DNA of 64,000 nt from Alistipes sp. (lineage in GTDB: Bacteria; Bacteroidota; Bacteroidia; Bacteroidales; Rikenellaceae): positions 248,001-312,000 of the forward strand of contig NZ_JAHHQJ010000001.1 of NCBI RefSeq assembly GCF_020026455.1, in the 5' to 3' direction. How positions within the stretch are numbered: position 1 is the stretch's first letter; each line of letters starts with the position of its first letter. This document shows positions 1-8,237 of the stretch, one piece after another. A program made the translations under genes and the position numbers. The notes beneath the pieces are model-generated. The model was not told where the DNA came from. It made no database searches and worked only from the letters and a program-made list of their open reading frames with translations.

Positions 1-1641
1 GAGGCCCTGACGCGCGAGATCGCCGAGCGCACCGACTACGAAAGTCCCGAATACGAACAGCTCCTGCATCGTCTGAACGATGCGCAGGACCACTATCATA
101 TCCTCGGCGGCGAGACCCGCGACGCGGACATCGAGAAGACGCTGCTGGGCCTCGGTTTCAGACGTGAGGACTTCGGGCGTGCCACGAGCGAGTTCTCGGG
201 CGGCTGGCGCATGCGGATCGAGCTGGCGAAGCTGCTGCTGCGCCGACCCTCGATCTTCCTGCTGGACGAGCCGACGAACCACCTCGACATCGAGTCGATC
301 CAGTGGCTCGAGGAGTATCTCCGGAATTACAACGGCGCGGTGCTGCTCATTTCCCACGACCGCGCCTTTCTGGACAACGTCACCAACCGCACGGTCGAGC
401 TGTCGCTGGGCAAGATCACCGATTACAAGGTCTCCTATTCGAAATACGTCGTCCTGCGCGCCGAGCGCCGGGAGCAGCAGATGGCCGCCTACGAGAACCA
501 GCAGCGGATGATCGAGAAGACCGAGGAGTTCATCGAGAAATTCCGCTACAAACCCACCAAGTCGAACCAGGTGCAGTCGCGCATCAAGCAGCTGGAGCGC
601 CTGGACCGCCTCGAAATCGAGGAGGAGGATCTCGCCACGCTCAACATCAAGTTCCCGCCCGCTCCCCGTTCGGGGCAGATCGTTGCTGAGATCCGCGACG
701 CGGGCATGTCGTTCGGTGCAAAGCATGTTTTCAGCGGAGCCAATTTCGTGATCGGGAAGGGCGATAAAATCGCGCTGGTGGGCCGCAACGGCGAGGGCAA
801 GACGACCCTTGCCCGCATGCTGATCGGCCAGCTGACGCCGACCGAGGGGTCGGTGCGCCTCGGTGCGAATGTCAATATCGGCTACTACGCCCAGAATCAG
901 GACGATTTGATGGACGGCGACTTCACGGTCTACGACACGCTGGACCGTGTGGCCGTGGGTGACATCCGGACCCGGCTGCGCGACATCCTGGGGGCGTTTC
1001 TGTTCCGCGGCGAGGACATCGACAAGAAGGTCAAGGTCCTCTCGGGCGGCGAGCGGGCACGTCTGGCCATGGCCCGCATGATGCTCGAACCGCGCAACCT
1101 GCTGGTGCTGGACGAGCCGACGAACCACATGGACATGCGTTCGAAGGACATCCTCAAGAATGCCATCATGAAGTACGACGGTACGGTGGTTGTGGTGTCG
1201 CACGACCGCGAATTCCTCGACGGCATGGTCGGGAAGGTCTACGAGTTCCGCGACGGCGGGGTGAAGGAGTATCTGGGCGGCATCTACTATTTCCTCGAAA
1301 AGCGCAAGCTGGAGTCGTTGCAGGAGATCGAGCGGAAGGACACTCCGTCGAGACCTGCAGCAAAGAGGGACGAGGTGGCAGCTTCGGGAAAACTCACCTA
1401 CGAGCTGAAGAAGGAGCAGGAGAAGCAGATCCGCAAGTTGCGGAAAGCCGTCGAAGCCGTGGAGACCGATCTGGCCGGGATCGAGAAGCAGATTGCCGAG
1501 TACGATGCGCGGTTTGCCGCCGCGACCGAATACAACGAGGCCGACTACAAGGCCTACAACGAACTGAAAGGTCGTTACGATCACCTGATGCACGAGTGGG
1601 AGAAGGTGTCGTATGAACTGGAGATCGTCGAGGATCAGTGA
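1..1641 (+). CDS. ABC-F family ATPase (5' end outside window)
   Basis: The reading frame is open from base 1, so the start lies upstream; 546 residues are visible. ABC-F proteins are soluble twin ATPases that act on the ribosome (translation factors or antibiotic-resistance proteins), not transporters. The first nucleotide-binding domain enters the window before its signature (FSGGWRMRIELAKLL, about residue 65) and Walker B (LLDEPTNHLD). The second domain is complete: Walker A GRNGEGKTT near residue 261, signature LSGGERARLAMARM near 347, Walker B LVLDEPTNHMD. The linker (about residues 120-190) is rich in charged helix, as in the ABC-F arm/linker. A C-terminal coiled coil (about 463-546) resembles the Uup/YdiF DNA- or RNA-binding tail. 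There are no membrane segments. Which ABC-F subgroup it is cannot be told from this part. Confidence 0.93.
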   Translation, partial: EALTREIAERTDYESPEYEQLLHRLNDAQDHYHILGGETRDADIEKTLLGLGFRREDFGRATSEFSGGWRMRIELAKLLLRRPSIFLLDEPTNHLDIESIQWLEEYLRNYNGAVLLISHDRAFLDNVTNRTVELSLGKITDYKVSYSKYVVLRAERREQQMAAYENQQRMIEKTEEFIEKFRYKPTKSNQVQSRIKQLERLDRLEIEEEDLATLNIKFPPAPRSGQIVAEIRDAGMSFGAKHVFSGANFVIGKGDKIALVGRNGEGKTTLARMLIGQLTPTEGSVRLGANVNIGYYAQNQDDLMDGDFTVYDTLDRVAVGDIRTRLRDILGAFLFRGEDIDKKVKVLSGGERARLAMARMMLEPRNLLVLDEPTNHMDMRSKDILKNAIMKYDGTVVVVSHDREFLDGMVGKVYEFRDGGVKEYLGGIYYFLEKRKLESLQEIERKDTPSRPAAKRDEVAASGKLTYELKKEQEKQIRKLRKAVEAVETDLAGIEKQIAEYDARFAAATEYNEADYKAYNELKGRYDHLMHEWEKVSYELEIVEDQ

Positions 1642-1835
1642 TTTGCGGTTTTGCAGGCTGCTTGTCGGGATGAGCCAAACGCTGCGCGTATGGAGTATTT
1701 GGTTTGTCTTTTGACGCTTGCCGACGCTGCCGATGCTGCCTCCGTTGCTGCCTGTTTGTCTGCGCCGCACGAACGGGGGACGGTCCCGGGCCCGAGGGCC
1801 GGATTGAAGCCGCGTGTAAAAAGTAAAAAACGATT

Positions 1836-2570
1836 ATGGATAACAATCTTATTTTCGGGATTCGTCCCGTGGCCGAAGCGATCGAGGCCGGAAAGCAGAT
1901 CGAGAAACTCTACATCCGCAAGGGTGCCGAAGGGCAGCTGATGCAGGAACTGAAGGACCTTTGCATGCGTCACCGCCTCCATTATCAGGAGGTTCCGGTC
2001 GAGAAACTCAACCGCCTGACACGCGGCAACCACCAGGGCGTCGTGGCGCAGACCGCGGCCATCGAGTATGTGCAGCTGGCCGATATTCTGGAACGCGTGC
2101 CCGAAGACGAGACGCCGCTCGTGGTGTTGTTCGACGGGGTGACCGACGTGCGGAATTTCGGGGCCATCGCCCGCTCGGCCGAGTGTGCCGGGGCGCACGG
2201 ACTGATTGCACCGCTGAAGAACTCGGCGCCCGTGAATGCCGAGGCGATTCGTTCGTCGGCCGGAGCGCTGACGACGATCCCGGTGTGCCGCGTCGGTTCG
2301 GTCCGCAATACGATCAAGGCCTTGCAGGCGGAGGGCTTTCAGATTGTGGCGGCTACGGAGAAGAGCCGCAAACTGCTCTACGATGCCGATTTTCGCCGCC
2401 CCACGGTGATCGTGATGGGCGCCGAGGATACGGGTATCTCGAAGGAGGTGCTCAAGCTCTGCGACGAGCAGCTGGCCATCCCGCTGATCGGTCACATCGA
2501 GTCGCTCAACGTCTCGGCCGCAGCTGCCGTGATGCTCTTCGAGGTCGTGCGCCAGCGTATCGGCGAATAG
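1836..2570 (+). CDS. rlmB: 23S rRNA (guanosine-2'-O)-methyltransferase RlmB (SpoU/TrmH family)
   Basis: A 244-residue SPOUT methyltransferase. An N-terminal substrate-binding domain (about 1-75, beginning NNLIFGIRPVAEAIEAG) resembles the RlmB ribosome-binding domain. The catalytic domain has the three SpoU motifs: NFGAIARSAECAGAHGLI, VMGAEDTGISKEVL and IPLIGHIESLNVSAAAAVML, which form the SAM-binding trefoil knot. RlmB methylates G2251 of 23S rRNA in the peptidyl-transferase centre. Length matches the family. The ATG follows an A-rich leader; no Shine-Dalgarno is seen. It is separated from the ABC-F gene by about 190 bp and is probably an independent unit. Confidence 0.92.
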   Translation: MDNNLIFGIRPVAEAIEAGKQIEKLYIRKGAEGQLMQELKDLCMRHRLHYQEVPVEKLNRLTRGNHQGVVAQTAAIEYVQLADILERVPEDETPLVVLFDGVTDVRNFGAIARSAECAGAHGLIAPLKNSAPVNAEAIRSSAGALTTIPVCRVGSVRNTIKALQAEGFQIVAATEKSRKLLYDADFRRPTVIVMGAEDTGISKEVLKLCDEQLAIPLIGHIESLNVSAAAAVMLFEVVRQRIGE

Positions 2571-2726
2571 CCGACCCCCGACCCCCGGCCCCCGGGCCCG
2601 GGATAACCCGGCAATCCCGACAACCCCGGCTGTCCCGGCTCCGGGTCCCGGGCCTCGGATAACCCGGCAACCGGACAGCCCGATAACCCCGGGCTGTCCG
2701 AAAAACCTGATAACCCCGACAAACCT
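2571..2726. repeat. C-rich degenerate repeat block
   Basis: The gap between rlmB and the DUF4153 gene is almost entirely made of short CCCGG/CCCGA units. The pattern GATAACCCGGCAA occurs twice, followed by related GACAACCCCGGCTGTCC and GATAACCCCGGGCTGTCC. It gives an imperfect direct repeat of about 70 bp and can fold into several GC-rich hairpins. No promoter motif is evident. Confidence 0.6.
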
Positions 2727-4193
2727 ATGAAAACGAAATTCAAATTCAGCCTGTGCTGGCTCCGCGAAGGGGTCGTGCGGGTCGTGCGGTCGTATCCGGT
2801 CGAAATGCTTCTGGCGCTCTACGCCTGCATCTGGTGTCTGCTGACCTTCGAACTCGACTGGGACAATAGGGAACTGTTCGAGAAAATCGCCCTTGTGCCG
2901 CTTTTCTTTGCGCTGGCGCTGGCGCTCAATGTTGTGGCGGGAGGCGGCCCGTGGCGAAAGGTTTACTGGGTGGTGTGGGTGCCGCTGGTGCCGCTGTCGT
3001 TCTGGAGCGGGCTTGGCGACTGGGTCGAAAGCGCGTCTTTTTCCATTTCGCTCGGCATTCTGGCTCCGCTGCTGCTGCTGTTGAGCCTGCGGGCCGTGCG
3101 GAACGACCGCTTCGTGGCCGGAACCGTCGTCTGGCTGCGCTCGGGGGCACTGGCCCTGTTGTTCGCCAATGTTGCGCTGGGGCTGTTCCTGGCGATCTTC
3201 TATTCGGCGGTCTATATCTTTGGTCTCGAAGGCCGGTGGGTCGAGCACCTCGGGGTGTGGTCCGTGACGATCTGCGAGACGCTGGCCGTACCGCTGCTGT
3301 TTCTGATGCTGGCCGACCGCTGGCGGGGCGCCGAACTGCGCGGCAACCGCGTCCTCGAAGTACTGCTGAACTACATCGTGACGCCCGCACTGCTGATCTA
3401 CGCCGCGATCCTCTACCTCTACATGGCCAAAATCCTCGTCACGTGGACCTTGCCCGAGGGAGGTGTGGCCTATCTGGTCTTCGGGTTCACGATGACGGCC
3501 CTGGCCGTGAAGGCTCTGGGGCTGCTGCTCGAAAAACGGATCTGCAACTGGTTTTTCGACCGCTTCAGCCTGGTGTCGCTGCCCGTGCTGGTGCTGTTCT
3601 GGATCGGTGTGGTGCGCCGCACGACCGAATACGGGCTGACCGAACCGCGCGTATACCTCGTGGTGTGCGGTGCGCTGATGACCCTCTGTGTGCTGTTGTT
3701 CCTTTCGCGGCGTGCGGGCCGCTATCTGTGGGTGTGCCTCGCGGCATGGGTGATCTTCGCCGCGATGGCCTTTGTTCCCGCCCTCGGACCGGAGCGTATC
3801 GCCCTGCAGTCGCAGACGCAGCGTGCTCTGCGGTTGGCCGGGCGTCTCGGGCGTCTCGGCGGGGACGGACGCCTGTTGTTGACGCCCGTTCCGCTGGCCG
3901 ATACCGTCTATAAGAAGGAGTACCGCGAACTCTACACGTCGCTCGACTATATCTGGCGCGACAGCACCTCTTTCGCGCGGTTCGGCGTGAGGGATCTCGG
4001 AGATCTGGCTGCGATTTTCCCCGAGGAGATGCGCCATTACGTGAGGTGGGGCTATTCCCCGGAGCGTGTGTCCAACAGTATCTTTGTCGAGCTGCCCACA
4101 CCTGCCCCGATCGAGTTGGTCGCGGGGTATTCGCGCTATTATGCGAATCCAAATAACGATTGCGTTTTTCGAGACGATACGTTGCGCCTCTGA
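2727..4193 (+). CDS. DUF4153-type polytopic membrane protein, cut short by an in-frame TGA
   Basis: The 488-residue product begins with a short basic N-terminus and then has about 12 hydrophobic segments (residues ~20-360) in the style of DUF4153 membrane proteins. A soluble tail (~370-488) follows, containing DTVYKKEYRELYTSLDYIW. The frame stops at TGA 4191-4193 but stays open for another 78 codons, to 4430, with protein-like sequence (LGAAEPEVVIPGKELLEVQL...). The downstream part overlaps the next gene's ATG as ATGA, which is the usual layout for coupled genes. I infer that the ancestral gene ran from 2727 to 4430 (567 residues) and that this copy has a nonsense codon. A short but functional product is possible because all membrane segments come before the stop. 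Function is unknown. Confidence 0.75.
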   Translation: MKTKFKFSLCWLREGVVRVVRSYPVEMLLALYACIWCLLTFELDWDNRELFEKIALVPLFFALALALNVVAGGGPWRKVYWVVWVPLVPLSFWSGLGDWVESASFSISLGILAPLLLLLSLRAVRNDRFVAGTVVWLRSGALALLFANVALGLFLAIFYSAVYIFGLEGRWVEHLGVWSVTICETLAVPLLFLMLADRWRGAELRGNRVLEVLLNYIVTPALLIYAAILYLYMAKILVTWTLPEGGVAYLVFGFTMTALAVKALGLLLEKRICNWFFDRFSLVSLPVLVLFWIGVVRRTTEYGLTEPRVYLVVCGALMTLCVLLFLSRRAGRYLWVCLAAWVIFAAMAFVPALGPERIALQSQTQRALRLAGRLGRLGGDGRLLLTPVPLADTVYKKEYRELYTSLDYIWRDSTSFARFGVRDLGDLAAIFPEEMRHYVRWGYSPERVSNSIFVELPTPAPIELVAGYSRYYANPNNDCVFRDDTLRL

Positions 4194-4430
4194 CTGGGCG
4201 CAGCGGAGCCCGAGGTGGTGATTCCAGGGAAGGAGTTGCTCGAGGTTCAGCTGGCGAAGAGCGGTTTCGTGCCTGCCGCGGACGCCGTTCCGACCGAGAG
4301 TCAGGCGTTGCAGCTGTTGGATTACCGCAGCGAACACTGTCGGATCGTTTTCAGGGGCCTGATCATCGATTGCGAGGATTCGGTGTTGCGGGTTACCGAC
4401 ATGACGCTCCATTCCGTCTGGCTGCGATGA
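4194..4430 (+). pseudogene. C-terminal remnant of the DUF4153 gene, beyond the in-frame TGA
   Basis: 78 codons in the same frame as the upstream gene follow directly after the TGA. The translation (for example EVVIPGKELLEVQLAKSGF and CRIVFRGLIIDCEDSVLRV) reads as ordinary soluble beta-rich protein. It ends in TGA, overlapping the next ATG by four bases. There is no good own start: the first ATG would be at 4401, and GTG codons at 4212/4215 have no context. It is best explained as the tail of the interrupted gene, expressed only by read-through or not at all. A sequencing error at 4191-4193 would also explain it. Confidence 0.65.
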
Positions 4431-5002
4431 CCTCGGTTTATGTGCATCCCCGGCTGGGCGAGGTGACCCTCTCGCAGACCGTGCGCGCCCGGCGCATTTC
4501 GATTTCGGTGCGCGCCACGGGTGCCGTGCGGCTTTCGTTTCCCTGCGGGGTGTCGCAAAAACGGGCTTTGGATTTTCTGGAGCGCAAGGCGGAGTGGATC
4601 GGGGCAGCGCGCGAACGGCTCGCCCGCAAGCGGGCATCCCTGCCTCCGCAGTTGCCGCCCGAGGAGCAGAAAGTCCGCATCGAGGAGCTGCGCCGTGCGG
4701 CGAAAGCCGACCTGCCGGGGCGCATCGGACGGCTGTCGGAGGCGACGGGCCTGAAGTACGAAAAACTTTCGATCCGCGCCTCGCGCACGAAGTGGGGGAG
4801 TTGTTCGGGGCGCAACCACATCTCGCTGAGCCTCTTTCTGATGACGCTCCCCGAGCACCTGCGTGACTATGTGATTGTCCACGAACTCTGCCACACGGTC
4901 CACCACGACCATTCGCCCCGGTTTCACGCCCTGGTCGACCGCCTGGTCGGAGGGCGCGAAAAAGCCCTTAACCGGGAGTTAAGGGCTTTCACGATTCGTT
5001 AG
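4427..5002 (+). CDS. YgjP-like (M48-type) zinc metallopeptidase domain protein
   Basis: A 191-residue protein of the YgjP/DUF45 (SprT-like) family. The zincin motif HELCHTVHHDHSPRFH supplies the HExxH pair and a following His/Asp. Just before it is the family hallmark RTKWGSCSGRNHISLSLFLM, with the conserved WGS and N. The N-terminus is a small beta domain (VRARRISISVRATGAVRLSFP). Members are annotated as predicted metal-dependent hydrolases; substrate unknown. The ATG overlaps the TGA of the preceding frame (ATGA), which argues for this start and for translational coupling. The last 14 codons also encode a transcription terminator hairpin. Confidence 0.88.
   Translation: MTSVYVHPRLGEVTLSQTVRARRISISVRATGAVRLSFPCGVSQKRALDFLERKAEWIGAARERLARKRASLPPQLPPEEQKVRIEELRRAAKADLPGRIGRLSEATGLKYEKLSIRASRTKWGSCSGRNHISLSLFLMTLPEHLRDYVIVHELCHTVHHDHSPRFHALVDRLVGGREKALNRELRAFTIR
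4961..4989. terminator. Bidirectional hairpin terminator inside the end of the metallopeptidase gene
   Basis: A perfect 11-bp stem, AAAGCCCTTAA / TTAAGGGCTTT, with a 7-nt loop, lies within the last codons before the stop at 5002. Because the next gene (glpT) converges, the same hairpin can serve both strands. An A-run precedes it on the plus strand (a U-run on the minus transcript), while the plus side has only a short T stretch. Confidence 0.7.
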
Positions 5003-5012
5003 CGGGAATTTC

Positions 5013-6437
5013 CTATTGGGCGAGAGCCTGTTTTTCGCGTTTCCAGGTGGTGGCGCAGAAGATTGCGGCAAGCAGGCTGGCGACGACGAACATCCAGAAG
5101 GTGGCGTTCCATCCCAGCGAGTTGTCGTTGGCGACCGAGCCCATGACGATTTTCGCCAGCACGGCATCGCCGAACAGATAGCCAAACAGTCCGACAAATC
5201 CGGCGGCCGTTCCGGCTGCATTCTTCGGCACGAGGTTCAGGGCCTGAATGCCGATCAGCGCCACGGGACCGTAGATGCAGAAGCCGATTTCGCAGAGCGC
5301 CGCGTAGACGACCGTGCGTCCGATGGCGGCCGGGTCGCCGCCGAAGATTTCGGCCAGCAGCCGGGCGATGGGGGCGGCCTTCCAATAGATCAGAATGCCG
5401 ATCAGCACCAACACCATGTAGATCACGTTGGCCGGGGCGCAGCGCCCCTTGAAGCATTTGGCCGAGATCCATCCGCAGATGATCGTTCCGGGGACTCCGG
5501 CATAGTTGTGCAGCGAGAAGGCCAGGTTGCTCTGCGCGGCATCCATGATATTCATCTCCTGAAGGTAGACCGGCGCCCAGTCGCTGATGCCGTAGCGCAC
5601 CAGATAGACAAAGGCGTTGGCCAGGGCGATGAGCCAGAGGATTCTGTTCTTGAAAATGTAGTCGACGAAGAGTTTCCTGAAGGGGATTTTCTGCTCTTCC
5701 CCCTTGGCGGCTTTCACCGCCGAGTAGTCGTTGCGGTATTCGTCGATGGGGGGCAGTCCGCAGGCCTGGGGCGTGTCGCGCAGTGCCCACCAGCAGAAAA
5801 CGGCAAGCAGAAGCGCCACGCAGCTCGGGAAGATGAAGGCTGCACGCCAAGTGTCGCTCCATCCCAGTGTGGCGAAGAGGACGACCCCGGCGGTGACGAG
5901 CAGCCCCAGCGAGCCGCTGCCGATCGTGTGCGACGTATTCCATACCGACATCTTGAAGCTGCGTTCGTTCTGGGAGAACCAGTGAGCCATGATCCGCCCG
6001 CAGGGAGGCCATCCCATGCCCGAGAGCCAGCCTACCAGCAGCATCAGGCCGAAAATGATGCCGACGTTGACGCCGGGGTTGGTGTGGCTGTAGGGGATCA
6101 GTCCCGTGGCGATCATCAGCAGCGACGAGAGGATGAGCCCTACGACCAGAAACTTGCGCGCATCGGAGCGGTCGGAGAGGCTTCCCATGATGAACTTGCT
6201 GAAGGCATAGGCGATCGAGATCGCCGAACCGGCGAGTCCCACGCTGGCCTTGTCGAGGAGCCCCGACTCGATCATGCCCGGCGCTGCGAGCGAGAGATTC
6301 TTGCGCACCAGATAGTAGGCCGCGTATCCCAGAAACGCTCCCAAAAATACGCGCAGACGCATCTGCGCATAGGTTCCCGGGATTTTGTCCCGGGAGAGCC
6401 TCGGCTTGGGTGCCGGAGGATTGAAAAAACCGAACAT
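5013..6437 (-). CDS. glpT: Glycerol-3-phosphate / organophosphate:phosphate antiporter (GlpT/UhpT family, MFS)
   Basis: A 474-residue MFS permease with 12 predicted membrane helices. It starts MFGFFNPPAPKPRLSRDKIPGTY and then has the OPA-family pattern GYAAYYLVRKNLSLAAPGM, where the Arg/Lys after the first helix binds phosphate. It also has the MFS loop GSLSDRSDARKFLV and the family segment GMGWPPCGRIMAHWFS. The antiporter exchanges glycerol-3-phosphate (or a related organophosphate) for phosphate at the inner membrane. It lies 29 bp downstream of glpD on the same strand, so the two probably form a glpD-glpT operon. That context favours glycerol-3-phosphate over hexose-6-phosphate. Confidence 0.88.
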   Translation of the reverse strand: MFGFFNPPAPKPRLSRDKIPGTYAQMRLRVFLGAFLGYAAYYLVRKNLSLAAPGMIESGLLDKASVGLAGSAISIAYAFSKFIMGSLSDRSDARKFLVVGLILSSLLMIATGLIPYSHTNPGVNVGIIFGLMLLVGWLSGMGWPPCGRIMAHWFSQNERSFKMSVWNTSHTIGSGSLGLLVTAGVVLFATLGWSDTWRAAFIFPSCVALLLAVFCWWALRDTPQACGLPPIDEYRNDYSAVKAAKGEEQKIPFRKLFVDYIFKNRILWLIALANAFVYLVRYGISDWAPVYLQEMNIMDAAQSNLAFSLHNYAGVPGTIICGWISAKCFKGRCAPANVIYMVLVLIGILIYWKAAPIARLLAEIFGGDPAAIGRTVVYAALCEIGFCIYGPVALIGIQALNLVPKNAAGTAAGFVGLFGYLFGDAVLAKIVMGSVANDNSLGWNATFWMFVVASLLAAIFCATTWKREKQALAQ

Positions 6438-6466
6438 TTTGTGCAGGCTTGGATTAAAAGTTCTTA

Positions 6467-8035
6467 TCAGGCTTCAAAGATATAATTTTTTGCCATCTTC
6501 GTGAAACTTTCGACCTGTGCATCGATCCATGCCTGGTCGCGGCCCAGCTCGCGGGCCATCGTTTCGGCGACCTTCGGGGCGGCGGCCATCGCCTCGCGGG
6601 CGTCGACGAACAGCAGCCGCACGCGGCGTGCCAGCACGTCCTCGACCGAGAGGGCCATCTCCTCACGCACGGCCCAAACCACTTCGGCCAGCGTGTAGCC
6701 GAACTTCGGGGAGAGTTTCTCGCCCAGCGCCGGGTTTTCCTCGATCAGGCGCAGGATCTTCGGCTCGTCCGAACCGTAGACGTACATGTGGTCGGAGAGA
6801 TCGGGGTTCTTGCGGTAGCCGTGGATGCGGAGTTTTCTGGTCACGCACTTGCGCCGGGGGAGGCCCGCCACTTCGATGGCCTTGTCGACCGTGTCCTCGG
6901 CCATCAGGCGGTAGGAGGTCCACTTGCCGCCGGTGATCGTCACCAGACCGTTGTCCGAGGTGATGACCTTGTGGCTGCGCGAAATCTCCTTCGTGTTCTT
7001 GCCCTTCTTCTTGGGTGCCGCCAGCGGACGCTGCCCGGCAAAGACCGAGAGGATGTCCTTGTATGTGGGTGCCGGATTCATGTAGAGTCCCGCGGTGCCG
7101 AGGATGAAGTCGATCTCCTCCTTCAGCGGGCGCGGCTCCTCCTCCGGGGTGGGGCGCACGATGTCGGTGGTTCCGACCACGACCTTGTCGTGCCAGGGCA
7201 CGGCGAATAGCACGCGGCCGTCCGAGGTCTTGGGGACCATGATGGCATAGTCGCTCTGCAGGAATTTCATGTCCAGCACGAGGTGCACGCCCTGGCTCGG
7301 GGTGACCATCTTGCGGTGTTCGGGGCTGTCCATGTGCATGATGTCATCGACGAAACAGCCGGCGGCATTCACGACGCTGCGCGCCTGGATCTCATGCTCC
7401 TCGCCGGTGGTGTTGTCGACGAACTTCACGCCGGCGACCTTGCCCGCCCCGTCGTGCAGGATGCCCGTTACGGTGGCCTCGTTGACGACCGTGCCCCCGT
7501 GTTCGACGCAGGTCTGGGCCAGGTTGATGGCCATGCGCGAGTCGTCGAACTGTCCGTCGTGGTAGACCACGCCGCCCTTCAGACCCTTTTCGACCGAGGT
7601 GGGGATGTATTGCATCACTTTCTTGGCGGAGATGTATTTCGAGCGTCCGTATCCGAAGCCGAACGAGAGCAGGTCGTAGAAGGTCAGGCCGCAGAAGTAG
7701 AGGAAATTGTCCCAGTAGCGGTAGTTCGAAATGACGAAGGCCTGGTCCTTCACCAGATGCGGGGCGTTGGCCTTCATGCGTCCGCGCTCGCGCAGCGCTT
7801 CGAGCACAAGCATCACGTCGCCCTTCTGCAGGTAGCGCACGCCGCCGTGTACGAGTTTGGTCGAACGGCTCGATGTACATTTCGCGAAGTCGGTCTTCTC
7901 CAGGCAGGCTACGCTCATGCCGCGCGAGGCAGCGTCCACCGCGACGCCCAGTCCGGTCGCTCCGCCGCCCACGACTACCATGTCCCATATTTTGCCCTTG
8001 TCGGACAACTTCTTGATTTGTGATGCTCGTTCCAT
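6467..8035 (-). CDS. glpD: FAD-dependent glycerol-3-phosphate dehydrogenase
   Basis: A 522-residue membrane-associated flavoprotein that oxidises sn-glycerol-3-phosphate to dihydroxyacetone phosphate and passes electrons to quinone. The FAD-binding dinucleotide fold GGGATGLG is at residues 23-30, followed by the GlpD signature KCTSSRSTKLVHGGVRYL. The C-terminal domain contains ITGGKWTSYRLMAEDTVD, conserved in GlpA/GlpD. An upstream in-frame ATG at 8086 would add 17 residues, but the promoter -7 element lies at 8071-8078, so the start at 8035 (MERASQIKKL) is preferred. It is transcribed away from the DeoR-type regulator, which probably controls it. Confidence 0.94.
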   Translation of the reverse strand: MERASQIKKLSDKGKIWDMVVVGGGATGLGVAVDAASRGMSVACLEKTDFAKCTSSRSTKLVHGGVRYLQKGDVMLVLEALRERGRMKANAPHLVKDQAFVISNYRYWDNFLYFCGLTFYDLLSFGFGYGRSKYISAKKVMQYIPTSVEKGLKGGVVYHDGQFDDSRMAINLAQTCVEHGGTVVNEATVTGILHDGAGKVAGVKFVDNTTGEEHEIQARSVVNAAGCFVDDIMHMDSPEHRKMVTPSQGVHLVLDMKFLQSDYAIMVPKTSDGRVLFAVPWHDKVVVGTTDIVRPTPEEEPRPLKEEIDFILGTAGLYMNPAPTYKDILSVFAGQRPLAAPKKKGKNTKEISRSHKVITSDNGLVTITGGKWTSYRLMAEDTVDKAIEVAGLPRRKCVTRKLRIHGYRKNPDLSDHMYVYGSDEPKILRLIEENPALGEKLSPKFGYTLAEVVWAVREEMALSVEDVLARRVRLLFVDAREAMAAAPKVAETMARELGRDQAWIDAQVESFTKMAKNYIFEA

Positions 8036-8070
8036 AAAGTCTCGGTTTGATCGTTGATTTCGTTTCGCAA

Positions 8071-8102
8071 CAAAAGTACGAATCATTTCGGGGATTTCAA
8101 AA
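8071..8102 (-). promoter_or_regulatory. glpD promoter
   Basis: On the minus strand TTTTG (8102-8098) is followed after 19 nt by TACTTTTG (8078-8071), matching the Bacteroidota -33/-7 pattern. The -7 box is flanked by TTTCG (8063-8067) and CGAA (8079-8082), a possible operator for the adjacent DeoR-family regulator. Confidence 0.75.
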
Positions 8103-8177
8103 TAAAAAATCTTTTAATTTGAAATGCGACGGCCGGAGGCGGGTATTTTTCGGGTGGGAAAATAATCGCGTGAAAGG

Positions 8178-8207
8178 TTTGTTTTTTGAATATTTTTCGT
8201 ATATTAG
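8178..8207 (+). promoter_or_regulatory. Possible promoter of the DeoR-family regulator
   Basis: TTTG (8178-8181) is followed after 18 nt by TATATTAG (8200-8207), a weak match to TAnnTTTG, about 30 nt before the ATG. Confidence 0.35.
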
Positions 8208-8237
8208 ACCTCAGAAACTTTAAAATTTTGATTGCGC

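Noticed and set aside
1635..4637. A 1000-codon open frame on the minus strand across three plus-strand genes
   Set aside because: It runs antisense to rlmB and the DUF4153 gene and is His/Arg/Gln-rich without domain motifs; a by-product of high GC codon use.
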